A stretch of DNA of 44,697 nt from an uncultured Lachnospiraceae bacterium (GTDB taxonomy: Bacteria > Bacillota > Clostridia > Lachnospirales > Lachnospiraceae): the NCBI GenBank assembly GCA_947589055.1, contig CANPZL010000015.1, positions 1 through 44,697 on the forward strand. The letters are read 5' to 3'. The stretch's first letter is position 1, and the number at the start of each line of letters is the position of its first letter. Both the position numbers and the translations under genes were made by a program. Under the pieces are notes generated by a model. That model did no database searches, was not told where the DNA came from, and saw nothing but the letters and a program-made list of their open reading frames with translations. Below, piece by piece: positions 19,541-27,640 of the stretch.

Positions 19541-20194
19541 CTATTCAAAAAACCTTAACAGCTCCATAGGAGCTTCTGCACTGCCTACACTGGTACAGTT
19601 GTGAACCTCTTGTCTGGTTTTAAAATCAAATCCATAGGTAACACCGATAAAATCTACGCCTAGCTGCTCTGCTCCGTTTGCATCATGCCAGCTGTCTCCG
19701 ATCATTACAGCATTCGTATAATCCTTTAATCCTAAATCCTCCATACATTTTCGGATAATATCCACTTTCTTCAACTTTCCTTCAAAATCCGAACCATATA
19801 AAACATTCGAATACCGATGGAAACCAAAATAGCGTAAGATTGCCTCTGCATAATCCTGACGCTTATAGGTCGCAATCGCTATTTGAATCCCCCTGCGGCA
19901 TAATGCATCCATAAGCTCATAGATACCGTCATAAGGCTTTGCTTTCAACAGATTTTCACCTTTATAGCTTTCTCGAAAAGCTGCCGCCATACGGTCTGCG
20001 TCCTCTTTAGAAAGTCCATAAGTCTTTGCAAAGGAATCTTGGATTGGGGGTCCGATAAAGCTTCGCAATACCTCCGGTTCCGGCATCGGATAGCCGAATT
20101 TGCGAATAGCAGTCTCTACTGAGGCTATAACTCCTTCTCTGGTATCTAACAAAGTGCCATCCACGTCAAATATCGCTATTTCATATCTACTCAT
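19541..20194 (-). CDS. HAD-superfamily phosphatase (phosphoglycolate-phosphatase-like)
   Basis: A 217-aa HAD hydrolase. Motif I FDVDGTLLDT (Asp10, Asp12) is complete; an alpha-helical cap follows; the motif II Thr in IAIATYKRQD, the motif III Lys and the acidic pair in VMIGDSWHD are present. It would dephosphorylate a small phospho-metabolite. Its start overlaps the aldolase stop by 8 bases, with GGAGC ahead of it, and the TPP enzyme follows after 15 bases. It therefore seems to be a dedicated step of the aldolase/TPP part of the sugar pathway, perhaps releasing a phosphate from the aldolase product or substrate. Gph-like housekeeping activity cannot be excluded. Confidence 0.85.
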   Translation of the reverse strand: MSRYEIAIFDVDGTLLDTREGVIASVETAIRKFGYPMPEPEVLRSFIGPPIQDSFAKTYGLSKEDADRMAAAFRESYKGENLLKAKPYDGIYELMDALCRRGIQIAIATYKRQDYAEAILRYFGFHRYSNVLYGSDFEGKLKKVDIIRKCMEDLGLKDYTNAVMIGDSWHDANGAEQLGVDFIGVTYGFDFKTRQEVHNCTSVGSAEAPMELLRFFE

Positions 20195-21803
20195 CTTTTA
20201 ATGCTCCTGTATAAAATGAATCTGTAATGAATTCCATTTGAATCGACCGCTGTAATTCTTTTAACACATCCGCCACATATCGGTTTAACTTTTCCGCCTG
20301 TTCCTTACTGAAATTATACTCCATATAAGCATTGATATAATTCTGCTTTTTATCGCCCATGTAACCGTCAAAGCCTCCTAAGGCTACAGAACTTACACCG
20401 ATCCGTTTCATTACCTTTAGCAGCATAACAAAGGAATTATCCATGCAGACACCGTCTGCCTCCTGATCCAGAAGGGAACTGTATTGCAGCGTATAATCAA
20501 ACTTTCCATCGGTTTTCGTCACATTTGAAGTAGCGATCACCTGCAGGGAAGGATTCTGGGAAAGTGCCGTGGCCAGCTGCACATACCGCTTTGAATTGCT
20601 TAGAAATACATAATCCGTATTGATTTCACCGGAAATAAAATTCACAGATACGATAATCGGATGCGTTTTCTCAACATATGCCTGCAGCCGGTCTAACTGC
20701 TTCTGCACATTTAAGCCGGGACCTAAAAGCAATACCTTTCGTCCCTGAAACACCTTTGTTAATTCTTCTATATCCTGTCTGTCGTTTACCTCAATGTTTT
20801 GATAGTCCAGATATAACTGTTCGATCAGCTTCTGGTCGTACATTAACTGCTTTTCCCCTTGAAGCTTACTTAAGATCTCATTTATCGATTTTACGGACAG
20901 GGTCCGTTTATTCATCAAATAGGAGACGTAATTGGGATGACAGTCATTCGAAGCCGCAATAAAAAAGAACATATTATAGCCCCATGGCGTCATTTTATAA
21001 ATAGGCATTACATTTGCATCGACTGCCTCCAACATCTGACTGATGTCATAGTGCTTGCCATAGTGATCATTTAGATGCATGGAAAGCAGCTCAATCGGTG
21101 CATTACCGGCACTTTTCCCCATGCCATATATTGTACCGTCCACCAATACCATTCGTTCCGTCTGATGAGACAACATTTCAATGCAATTTGCATATGCCAT
21201 CTGGAAATTATTATGGGAATGATAACCAAGACCAATCGATGGCTTTAAATGCCGATTCAACAATTCATAATAATGCATCAGATTCTCCTGATGCATCAGA
21301 CCATAGGTATCAACCATAGAGACTGCATATGGTTCCAAATCATTCGCCAGTCCGATCAAATCCATTAGCTCCTCATCATCATAGCTGGTAATGGATACCA
21401 GCTGGACAAATACCTGATACCCCAATTCCTTTAACTGGCGGCAAAAATCAATCGCCTGCCAGCGGATATGCTTTTTAAAGATCACCCGGATTCCATCTAA
21501 ATAAGAGTTTGCACAGGGAGTAATATGCTCAATTCCACAGGTGCCATAGTCAATCATACCTACTACCATTGCCTGCTTTCGATCCAGCATTCCATATATT
21601 TTTTCAACACTGTCGGAATCCGGCATAATACTCCGGTTCATATCAAAGGGGCGACGTTCGTCCAAAAAGCCTACCTCAATAATATCCACACCTGCCCCTA
21701 CCATACGTTCAAAAATACTTACCAGATTATTATGACCGAATTCCCAGTCATTCACATAGCCGCCATCCCGCAAGGTACAGTCCAGTAATTTAATCTCGCC
21801 CAT
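20187..21803 (-). CDS. DRE-TIM aldolase (4-hydroxy-2-oxovalerate-aldolase-like) fused to a Rossmann-like C-terminal domain
   Basis: A 538-aa protein. Residues 3-290 form a DRE-TIM barrel: LLDCTLRDGGYVNDW supplies Arg12 and the metal Asp13, and GYHSHNN supplies metal ligands His195 and His197. The related enzyme DmpG has a catalytic His three positions after the Asp; here that position is Tyr16, so the chemistry may differ. Residues 350-500 form a second domain opening with VLLLGPG, then VSVNF and DYVFLSN, which looks like a Rossmann nucleotide-binding fold. The acylating dehydrogenase partner DmpF is not nearby. ATG at 21803 follows GAGGAGG by 6 bases and overlaps gtrA by 14 bases. It could supply or trim a 2-oxoacid for the TPP enzyme downstream. 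Confidence 0.75.
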   Translation of the reverse strand: MGEIKLLDCTLRDGGYVNDWEFGHNNLVSIFERMVGAGVDIIEVGFLDERRPFDMNRSIMPDSDSVEKIYGMLDRKQAMVVGMIDYGTCGIEHITPCANSYLDGIRVIFKKHIRWQAIDFCRQLKELGYQVFVQLVSITSYDDEELMDLIGLANDLEPYAVSMVDTYGLMHQENLMHYYELLNRHLKPSIGLGYHSHNNFQMAYANCIEMLSHQTERMVLVDGTIYGMGKSAGNAPIELLSMHLNDHYGKHYDISQMLEAVDANVMPIYKMTPWGYNMFFFIAASNDCHPNYVSYLMNKRTLSVKSINEILSKLQGEKQLMYDQKLIEQLYLDYQNIEVNDRQDIEELTKVFQGRKVLLLGPGLNVQKQLDRLQAYVEKTHPIIVSVNFISGEINTDYVFLSNSKRYVQLATALSQNPSLQVIATSNVTKTDGKFDYTLQYSSLLDQEADGVCMDNSFVMLLKVMKRIGVSSVALGGFDGYMGDKKQNYINAYMEYNFSKEQAEKLNRYVADVLKELQRSIQMEFITDSFYTGALKDE

Positions 21804-22302
21804 CTGCCGCCTCCTCATTCTCTTTCTTCTTCTGCCTGTATGCCCAGAATTTATTGATACAGAAATTGATTGGTATCGTAATCACCATATTCAAAAACGG
21901 TGCCAGAGATACCGCCGCATCCTCCGTTGTCATTTGGATGCCAAAGTTTTCAAGCAACGCAGTCAACGGGGACAGGTACTGACTGATCTTAAAAACATTC
22001 AGCCAAAGAACCAGCAAAATCTCTGTCAGGAATAAACCGGAAAATGCGTAGGAAACATAGGTTTTGATCAGCACCTGCCACCAGACCCGATGCTCCCCTT
22101 CCTCCGACTCCTTAAATACAAATCGGCTCTGCCATAGATACGCATTTAATACGCTGATGATAAATCCCATGATATTTGCCACATGTGCATTTGTATGAAA
22201 CACATAATAGCAGACAGAATACGTTACATAGGATACCACCGTATTGGAGATTCCTACTAATCCAAACTTAATAAATTGCCAAAAAGCTGCCCACTTTTTC
22301 AT
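21790..22302 (-). CDS. GtrA-like membrane protein (lipid-linked sugar flippase family)
   Basis: A 170-aa protein with four predicted helices (about 10-32, 38-58, 78-100 and 125-148). It has the family's opening FGLVGISNTVVSYVTY and the WQSRFVFK and NKFWAYR segments that define GtrA. The family is thought to flip undecaprenyl-phosphate sugars made by GtrB-like GT2 enzymes; one such enzyme lies 5 kb downstream in the same operon. Its ATG overlaps the rfbH stop (ATGA), with AAGGAA ahead of it. It is well placed to deliver a sugar to the GT-C-like transferases. Confidence 0.88.
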   Translation of the reverse strand: MKKWAAFWQFIKFGLVGISNTVVSYVTYSVCYYVFHTNAHVANIMGFIISVLNAYLWQSRFVFKESEEGEHRVWWQVLIKTYVSYAFSGLFLTEILLVLWLNVFKISQYLSPLTALLENFGIQMTTEDAAVSLAPFLNMVITIPINFCINKFWAYRQKKKENEEAADGRD

Positions 22303-23651
22303 TTCTTTGTTCCTTCTGCAATCGCTTCCCGAATCGTCTTTGCCATATAATCGATCATCTCGTCTGTCATTCCGGGATATACCCCAACCCAGAAGGTTTC
22401 ATTCATGATACGGTCAGTATTGGTCAATTCTCCTACGATCCGGTATCCGGTTCCGCTCTTACGCATTTCATCAAAGCAGGGATGCTTTACCAGATTACCG
22501 GCAAACAGCATACGGGTCTGAACTCCCTTCTTTTCCACGTATTGAACCATCTGATTTCGATCAACACCTGCCTTACAGGTAATCAAAAACCCGAACCAGC
22601 TGGGAATCGCATTTTCACAGGGTTCCGGAAGGATCAGAAACTCCTGCGTTCCTTCCAGCGCCGCCTTTAAACGGTCAAAATTATGCCGCCGCCGCTCTAC
22701 AAAGCCGGGGAATTTTTCCAGCTGTGCACAACCGATCGCCGCCTGCATATCCGTAGCTTTTAAATTATAACCAAAATGTGAATATACATATTTATGATCA
22801 TAACCAAGCGGCAGTTCCCCATACTGTTTGTCAAACCGATGTCCGCACATATTATCCCGTCCGGAAGGGCAGACACAGTCTCTCCCCCAATCCCGGAAAG
22901 AACGAATGCATTTATTCAATAAGGGATTATTCGTATAAACGGCGCCGCCTTCCCCCATCGTCATATGATGGGGCGGATAAAAACTGGAGGTTCCAATATC
23001 ACCGATCGTTCCGGTGAATCGTTCCTCACCGTCTAAGATATATTTGGAACCTAATGCATCACAGTTATCTTCTACCAGCCACAGGCTATGCCGATCACAG
23101 AATTCCTTCACTGCCTTTAGATCAAATGGATTTCCCAAAGTATGCGCAATCATGACCGCCTTCGTTTTTTCCGAATAAGCCGCTTCCAGCTTGGTAATAT
23201 CAATGTTGTACTGGGGTATGGTTACATCTACAAATACAGGCACTGCACCATACTGAATCACCGGTGCTACCGTTGTCGGGAAACCTGCGGCAACCGTGAT
23301 TACCTCATCCCCCCGCCGGATCGCCCGTTCTCCCAACAAAGGGGAAGTGAGCGCCATAAATGCGTTTAAGTTTGCAGAGGAACCGGAATTCACCAGGGAG
23401 CAATATTTTACGCCCAGATATTCTGCAAATTCCTTCTCAAATTTTTCTGTATACCGTCCGGAGGTCAGCCAGAATTCCAGTGCACTGTCTACCAGATTAC
23501 ACATTTCTTCCTGCCCGTATACCCGGGAAGCATAAGGAATCCGATCTCCTTCCTGAAAGGGTGGTTTCTGATTATGATACGTGCTGCAATAATCTGCCAC
23601 CATGTCTAAAATCTGCTTTTTCGCCTGCTCCTCTGTCATATGCTCAAACAT
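22299..23651 (-). CDS. rfbH: CDP-6-deoxy-4-hexulose-3-dehydrase (RfbH/DdhC type)
   Basis: A 450-aa PMP-dependent enzyme of the DegT/DnrJ/EryC1 fold that removes the C3 hydroxyl of CDP-4-keto-6-deoxyglucose on the way to 3,6-dideoxyhexoses. Two diagnostic features are visible. The usual catalytic Lys is His (His228 in YPPHHMTMGEGG). A [2Fe-2S] cysteine set is present (Cys197, then C-V-C at 259/261 and Cys269), matching the family pattern with a 4-residue insertion. The reaction needs an iron-sulfur flavoprotein reductase (DdhD/RfbI), which is not in the window. The frame is open to 23669, but ATG at 23651 has AAAGGAG 7 bases upstream and is preferred. Confidence 0.93.
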   Translation of the reverse strand: MFEHMTEEQAKKQILDMVADYCSTYHNQKPPFQEGDRIPYASRVYGQEEMCNLVDSALEFWLTSGRYTEKFEKEFAEYLGVKYCSLVNSGSSANLNAFMALTSPLLGERAIRRGDEVITVAAGFPTTVAPVIQYGAVPVFVDVTIPQYNIDITKLEAAYSEKTKAVMIAHTLGNPFDLKAVKEFCDRHSLWLVEDNCDALGSKYILDGEERFTGTIGDIGTSSFYPPHHMTMGEGGAVYTNNPLLNKCIRSFRDWGRDCVCPSGRDNMCGHRFDKQYGELPLGYDHKYVYSHFGYNLKATDMQAAIGCAQLEKFPGFVERRRHNFDRLKAALEGTQEFLILPEPCENAIPSWFGFLITCKAGVDRNQMVQYVEKKGVQTRMLFAGNLVKHPCFDEMRKSGTGYRIVGELTNTDRIMNETFWVGVYPGMTDEMIDYMAKTIREAIAEGTKK

Positions 23652-23711
23652 TTCCATTCTCCTTTTCACATTTTAACCGTTATACTTTCTTATCTTTTTT
23701 CTTCCTGCTCT

Positions 23712-24797
23712 TTATCCCGCTGATCCTGCTTCATCTTCTTGCAGATATTCCATAATTTGCCGGTCCATAACCGCCGGAATATCACCCTGTTCAAAATACA
23801 CCCTTGTCCATTCCACCACTTTATCCAAGGCCTCCGATACATTCCAGCGTGGCCTCCACTGAAAGGTCGTCTTTAATTTTGAACAGTCCAGCTTCAGGAA
23901 ATTTGCTTCATGAGGGCCTCCATCATACTGATTCAGCCATTTCATATTCTGTCCCCATTTTTCACAGAACAGATCCACAATATCCCCCGTCGTAACACAG
24001 TCGAAATCATCCGGTCCCACATTATAACTATCTGCATACCTGCCATCTTCATACTGTCTTTGGGCAATCATCAAATACGCCATGACCGGCTCTAAGACAT
24101 GCTGATAAGGCCGGGTGGAATGGGGATTCCGGACAACAATGTCCTTCTTATCCTTTGCCGCACGAACACAATCGGGAATGATCCGATCATTTGCAAAATC
24201 GCCACCGCCGATTACATTTCCTGCTCTTGCAGTTGAAATTGCCACCTGTCCATCTTCAAAAAAGGAGGAACGATAGCTGTGGGTCACCAGTTCGGAACAG
24301 GATTTGCTGTTGGAGTATGGGTCAAATCCGTCTAAAGGCTCATTCTCACGGTATCCCCAGCTCCATTCGTTATTCTTATATACCTTATCCGTCGTGACAT
24401 TAACAAAAGACTTTACCGTATCCGACAACCGAATGCATTCCATTATGTTTACCGTTCCCATTACATTGGTTTCGTAAGTATATACCGGATCCTTATAGGA
24501 ATCCCGAACGATCGGCTGCGCCGCCATATGGATAACGATCTCCGGTCGGCATTCTTCAAATACCGCTCTTAAATGTTTAAGATCCCGAATATCACCGATA
24601 ACAGAAGTCATCTTTTCCTCTACGCCGCATATCGAAAATAAATTAGGATCCGTAGGCGGTTCCAGTGCGTATCCGGTCAGCACTGCTCCGGCATTCACTA
24701 AGATCCAGCTCATCCAAGAGCCCTTAAAACCGGTATGTCCTGTTACCAATACCCGCTTCCCTTTATAAAATCCCAAGTCAAAACAATCCTGTTTCAT
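23712..24797 (-). CDS. rfbG: CDP-glucose 4,6-dehydratase
   Basis: A 361-aa short-chain dehydrogenase-type enzyme converting CDP-glucose to CDP-4-keto-6-deoxyglucose. VTGHTGFKGSW near the start is the RfbG signature, followed by HMAAQPIVRDSY, the TTDKVY catalytic region and a YSNSKSCSE Tyr/Lys pair. The AGNVIGGGDF segment is typical. ATG at 24797 is 4 bases after the rfbF stop and follows GGGAGG; the frame is open to 24836 within rfbF, but that start has no ribosome site. It feeds rfbH, 60 bases downstream. Confidence 0.95.
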   Translation of the reverse strand: MKQDCFDLGFYKGKRVLVTGHTGFKGSWMSWILVNAGAVLTGYALEPPTDPNLFSICGVEEKMTSVIGDIRDLKHLRAVFEECRPEIVIHMAAQPIVRDSYKDPVYTYETNVMGTVNIMECIRLSDTVKSFVNVTTDKVYKNNEWSWGYRENEPLDGFDPYSNSKSCSELVTHSYRSSFFEDGQVAISTARAGNVIGGGDFANDRIIPDCVRAAKDKKDIVVRNPHSTRPYQHVLEPVMAYLMIAQRQYEDGRYADSYNVGPDDFDCVTTGDIVDLFCEKWGQNMKWLNQYDGGPHEANFLKLDCSKLKTTFQWRPRWNVSEALDKVVEWTRVYFEQGDIPAVMDRQIMEYLQEDEAGSAG

Positions 24798-24801
24798 TTG
24801 T

Positions 24802-25581
24802 CTATTCCTCCCACACCTTCCAGGGCGCCCTTCCATCTGACAGCATCTCCTCCAGCTGATTTTTATCCCGTGTCGTATCCATACATTTCCAGAATCCTTC
24901 GTGTAAAAAGGCCTTTAACTGTCCTTCCTTTGCCAGATTTTCCAACGGTTCTTTTTCAAACACAGTGGTATCGCCCTTGATATAATCAAAAATCTCCGGA
25001 TTTAACACCATGTAGCCGCCATTGATCACACTTCCGTCCCGTTCCTGCTTTTCCCGAAATCTCCGGATAGTTCCTTCCTCGTCAATATCCAAAACACCAA
25101 ACTGCTGTCCTACATTTACCGCAGTCAGGGTTGCAATTCTTCCATGTGCATTATGAAATTGAAGCAGGGCATCTAAATCTACATTTGAAACTCCGTCTCC
25201 ATAGGTCAGAAAAAAGGGCTCCTGTCCGATATATTTCTGGATCCGCTTTACTCTTCCGCCGGTCATGGTGTTTAGTCCTGTATCCACCAGCGTTACACGC
25301 CACGGATCAGTATAGGACTTATGCACCTCCATTGTTCCCCCCTTTTGGAAATCAAAAGTAATATCGCTGGTATGGAGATAATAATCCGCAAACCATTCCT
25401 TAATCACATATTGCTTATAGCCGCAACAGATAATAAAATCATTATATCCAAATGAAGAATAATACTTCATAATATGCCAAAGAATCGGCATTCCGCCAAT
25501 TTCTACCATAGGCTTTGGTTTCAGATAGCTTTCCTCACTGATCCTTGTGCCGAATCCACCTGCCAGAATTACGACCTTCAT
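24802..25581 (-). CDS. rfbF: Glucose-1-phosphate cytidylyltransferase
   Basis: A 259-aa nucleotidyltransferase forming CDP-glucose from CTP and glucose-1-phosphate, the entry step to CDP-dideoxyhexoses. VVILAGGFGTRISEES carries the nucleotide loop; KPKPMVEIGG, LTYGDGVSNV and FHEGFWKCMDT are characteristic of RfbF. The length is normal. ATG at 25581 is 8 bases from GAGGAGG; an ATG two codons earlier lies only 1 base from it and is unlikely to be used. It is the first gene after a good promoter and probably heads the transcript for the whole sugar cassette. Confidence 0.95.
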   Translation of the reverse strand: MKVVILAGGFGTRISEESYLKPKPMVEIGGMPILWHIMKYYSSFGYNDFIICCGYKQYVIKEWFADYYLHTSDITFDFQKGGTMEVHKSYTDPWRVTLVDTGLNTMTGGRVKRIQKYIGQEPFFLTYGDGVSNVDLDALLQFHNAHGRIATLTAVNVGQQFGVLDIDEEGTIRRFREKQERDGSVINGGYMVLNPEIFDYIKGDTTVFEKEPLENLAKEGQLKAFLHEGFWKCMDTTRDKNQLEEMLSDGRAPWKVWEE

Positions 25582-25615
25582 TTGCATTCCTCCTCATCTT
25601 GCACATATATTTAGT

Positions 25616-25644
25616 ATTTTACACTATCTGCCAATTCATGTAAA
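25616..25644 (-). promoter_or_regulatory. Promoter in front of the rfbFGH dideoxysugar cassette
   Basis: Minus-strand TTTACA (25644-25639), a 17-base spacer and TAAAAT (25621-25616), 34 bases before the rfbF ATG and inside the gap after the membrane transferase gene. Confidence 0.75.
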
Positions 25645-25675
25645 CCAGGTTTTAGAGATACCAAAGATTGAAAGA

Positions 25676-27619
25676 TTATTTTAAGAATCCTTGTCCTTCA
25701 CGATATAATACTCCTTGTCCCGCTTCATCCTGATAATATGTCTCCTCTTGCATAATGTCATAAATACCATCTGTTTCATAGATCTGGTAGTCCCTCCCGC
25801 TTTTTATCAGTTTCCATGTCGCAGGCGCCGTATTCATTTGATTCCCATATAGAAAGATATGGGGATTTTCAATCCAGACATGGGAAAAATCCGTTCCGGC
25901 CTCATTCACCGCTACCCGGCTGCAACGTCCCAAAATAATTGCACCTTCTTTCCGCTCTGCCTGATTAAAGATTCCCCAATATTCTGCTTCGTTCAATAGG
26001 GATATGTCATATTCAGAGGACAAACCAAAGGTCTGTATGCATTGATCCAGCAATTCCTTTCTGGAAACTGCCTCGATATGGGACGTGGTGAGCTTACTGT
26101 AAAACTCTCTCGGATTACTAGTATCATAAATGTAAGCTGTCGTCCCAACTAAAACCTGCTTATCCTGATTTGCGATCTCGTCAAAAAAGCCGGCCTCTCC
26201 CGCTCTTGTTACATTTTCCTGGGGATACTTTCGAAAGCCATTCATATATTCGACTGCTGCTCGTCCGCTGATCTGATTCGTTAACATAACAAGAAACAAA
26301 ACAGCCATAAACCCAATATTAACTATCTGCCGAAGCCTCTTATCAGCGATTTTTATCCATAGCCAAACAAAAAACCCAGTTGCCAGCAAACCAAAACCGA
26401 TACTTTGCATATAAGCAGGCAGATGTCCGCTGCACCAGCCCAGAATCTGCTGATATTTTGCCGATATGGCGATCAGAACACCCGGGAGAAGAAATACCAA
26501 AAGTCCGATTCCCATTAACGTAAATAGGCGATGATTTATCCCTGTATCTTCTTCCATTGCAGCCGCCGCTTCCGTCAGGCTTCCCGCTCTTTTGGTTCCT
26601 TTCATTGCATCGTTGTCTTTTGCTGCATTCGTTTTGTTTTTCATCCGGAAATATCCGATCCAAACTACTATACCCAGAAACAAAAGGTTACTGATAAGAT
26701 CCATAGGCCGGATGCACATAATCCATTCATTGAAATGATATGGGTAAACTTCCGAATACGGAACGCAGTACTTTAGTCCGGAGCAAAGATACCGGCCAAG
26801 CGGGATACAGGTGGAGCATTGTTTAAAAAATGTAAGAAAAACACTTGCCGGTGAAAAATTCACCACGATCCCCTGATATTGGTTTTCCTGTAGAAATAGT
26901 CTGGCACAGACATTTGCCAGCCCCATTGCAAAACATACAAGCAGATTCGGCATACAAGTCTTTAAAGCGCCTTTAACCCCTCCTATCTCCCTCCATGCGG
27001 CCCAAAACAAAACCAAAATAAAAGGAAATGCCGCCTCATAGGTTCCCAATGCCAGCCAAAAACAAAGTGCGCTTCCAAAGGCATACCTTTTCTTACGATC
27101 GTCGATAAACTTAAGAAGAAACCACAAGGATAAAAAACAGTCCAATACTACCAGTTGAATCAATCCATGATAACAATACAGACCACTGTCAAATTCCGGC
27201 GTCAGCTGCATCAGCACCGGTGTTATCAACATAGACAAAAAAGAGACCGGTTCTGATCTTGTGATACGTTTTACGCAAAAACTGCAAATCAGATTGTCCA
27301 AGTAGGTCATGCCTACAAGGAAAGCTTTATACACAGGTACGGATGAACAAAAAGAAAACAACAGTGCCGCATAGTTGGAAAAGGGAAACACACGTCCCAG
27401 TTTTAACCAGGTCAGAAGCTGATTCCACATAACTTCTAAAGGCGACGGACCATTTAAAAAAGGGGCCGCTAAAATATTGCTGTTCCACATATCATCTGCG
27501 GACAGTCCGCTGTCAATCACCAGCCGGAAATAAAACACGTAAAATAGGAATATTGCAACGTGAATTGCAATATTCCTATTTTTTCCTAAATGATTAGTTT
27601 TCTGTTTTCGATTCCCCAT
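25676..27619 (-). CDS. Polytopic membrane protein, GT-C / GtrII-like glycosyltransferase
   Basis: A 647-aa protein with about ten to twelve hydrophobic helices and a soluble C-terminal part from about residue 465. After the first helix an external loop contains SADDMWN, an Asp pair placed as in GT-C transferases, and GLYCYHG follows further on. The general pattern resembles the glucosyltransferase GtrII group, but I see no decisive motif. It starts 21 bases after the glucosaminidase gene, with AAAGGGAG ahead of the ATG. A very strong inverted repeat lies inside its first 80 bases. It likely decorates a surface polymer with a lipid-linked sugar. Confidence 0.6.
   Translation of the reverse strand: MGNRKQKTNHLGKNRNIAIHVAIFLFYVFYFRLVIDSGLSADDMWNSNILAAPFLNGPSPLEVMWNQLLTWLKLGRVFPFSNYAALLFSFCSSVPVYKAFLVGMTYLDNLICSFCVKRITRSEPVSFLSMLITPVLMQLTPEFDSGLYCYHGLIQLVVLDCFLSLWFLLKFIDDRKKRYAFGSALCFWLALGTYEAAFPFILVLFWAAWREIGGVKGALKTCMPNLLVCFAMGLANVCARLFLQENQYQGIVVNFSPASVFLTFFKQCSTCIPLGRYLCSGLKYCVPYSEVYPYHFNEWIMCIRPMDLISNLLFLGIVVWIGYFRMKNKTNAAKDNDAMKGTKRAGSLTEAAAAMEEDTGINHRLFTLMGIGLLVFLLPGVLIAISAKYQQILGWCSGHLPAYMQSIGFGLLATGFFVWLWIKIADKRLRQIVNIGFMAVLFLVMLTNQISGRAAVEYMNGFRKYPQENVTRAGEAGFFDEIANQDKQVLVGTTAYIYDTSNPREFYSKLTTSHIEAVSRKELLDQCIQTFGLSSEYDISLLNEAEYWGIFNQAERKEGAIILGRCSRVAVNEAGTDFSHVWIENPHIFLYGNQMNTAPATWKLIKSGRDYQIYETDGIYDIMQEETYYQDEAGQGVLYREGQGFLK
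27541..27582. repeat. Perfect 18-bp inverted repeat, terminator/attenuator-like, inside the 5' coding region
   Basis: Positions 27541-27558 (beginning AAAATAGGAA) and 27565-27582 are exact reverse complements around a 6-base loop CGTGAA, with T-rich ends on both strands. It lies 38-79 bases inside the GT-C-like gene. The stem is stronger than most terminators in this window. Confidence 0.85.
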
Positions 27620-27640
27620 AGCTCCCTTTATCCCGATACT

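Noticed and set aside
23652..23669. GTG or first ATG as start of rfbH
   Set aside because: Those codons sit on or within 1 base of the AAAGGAG site; the ATG at 23651 has proper 7-base spacing.
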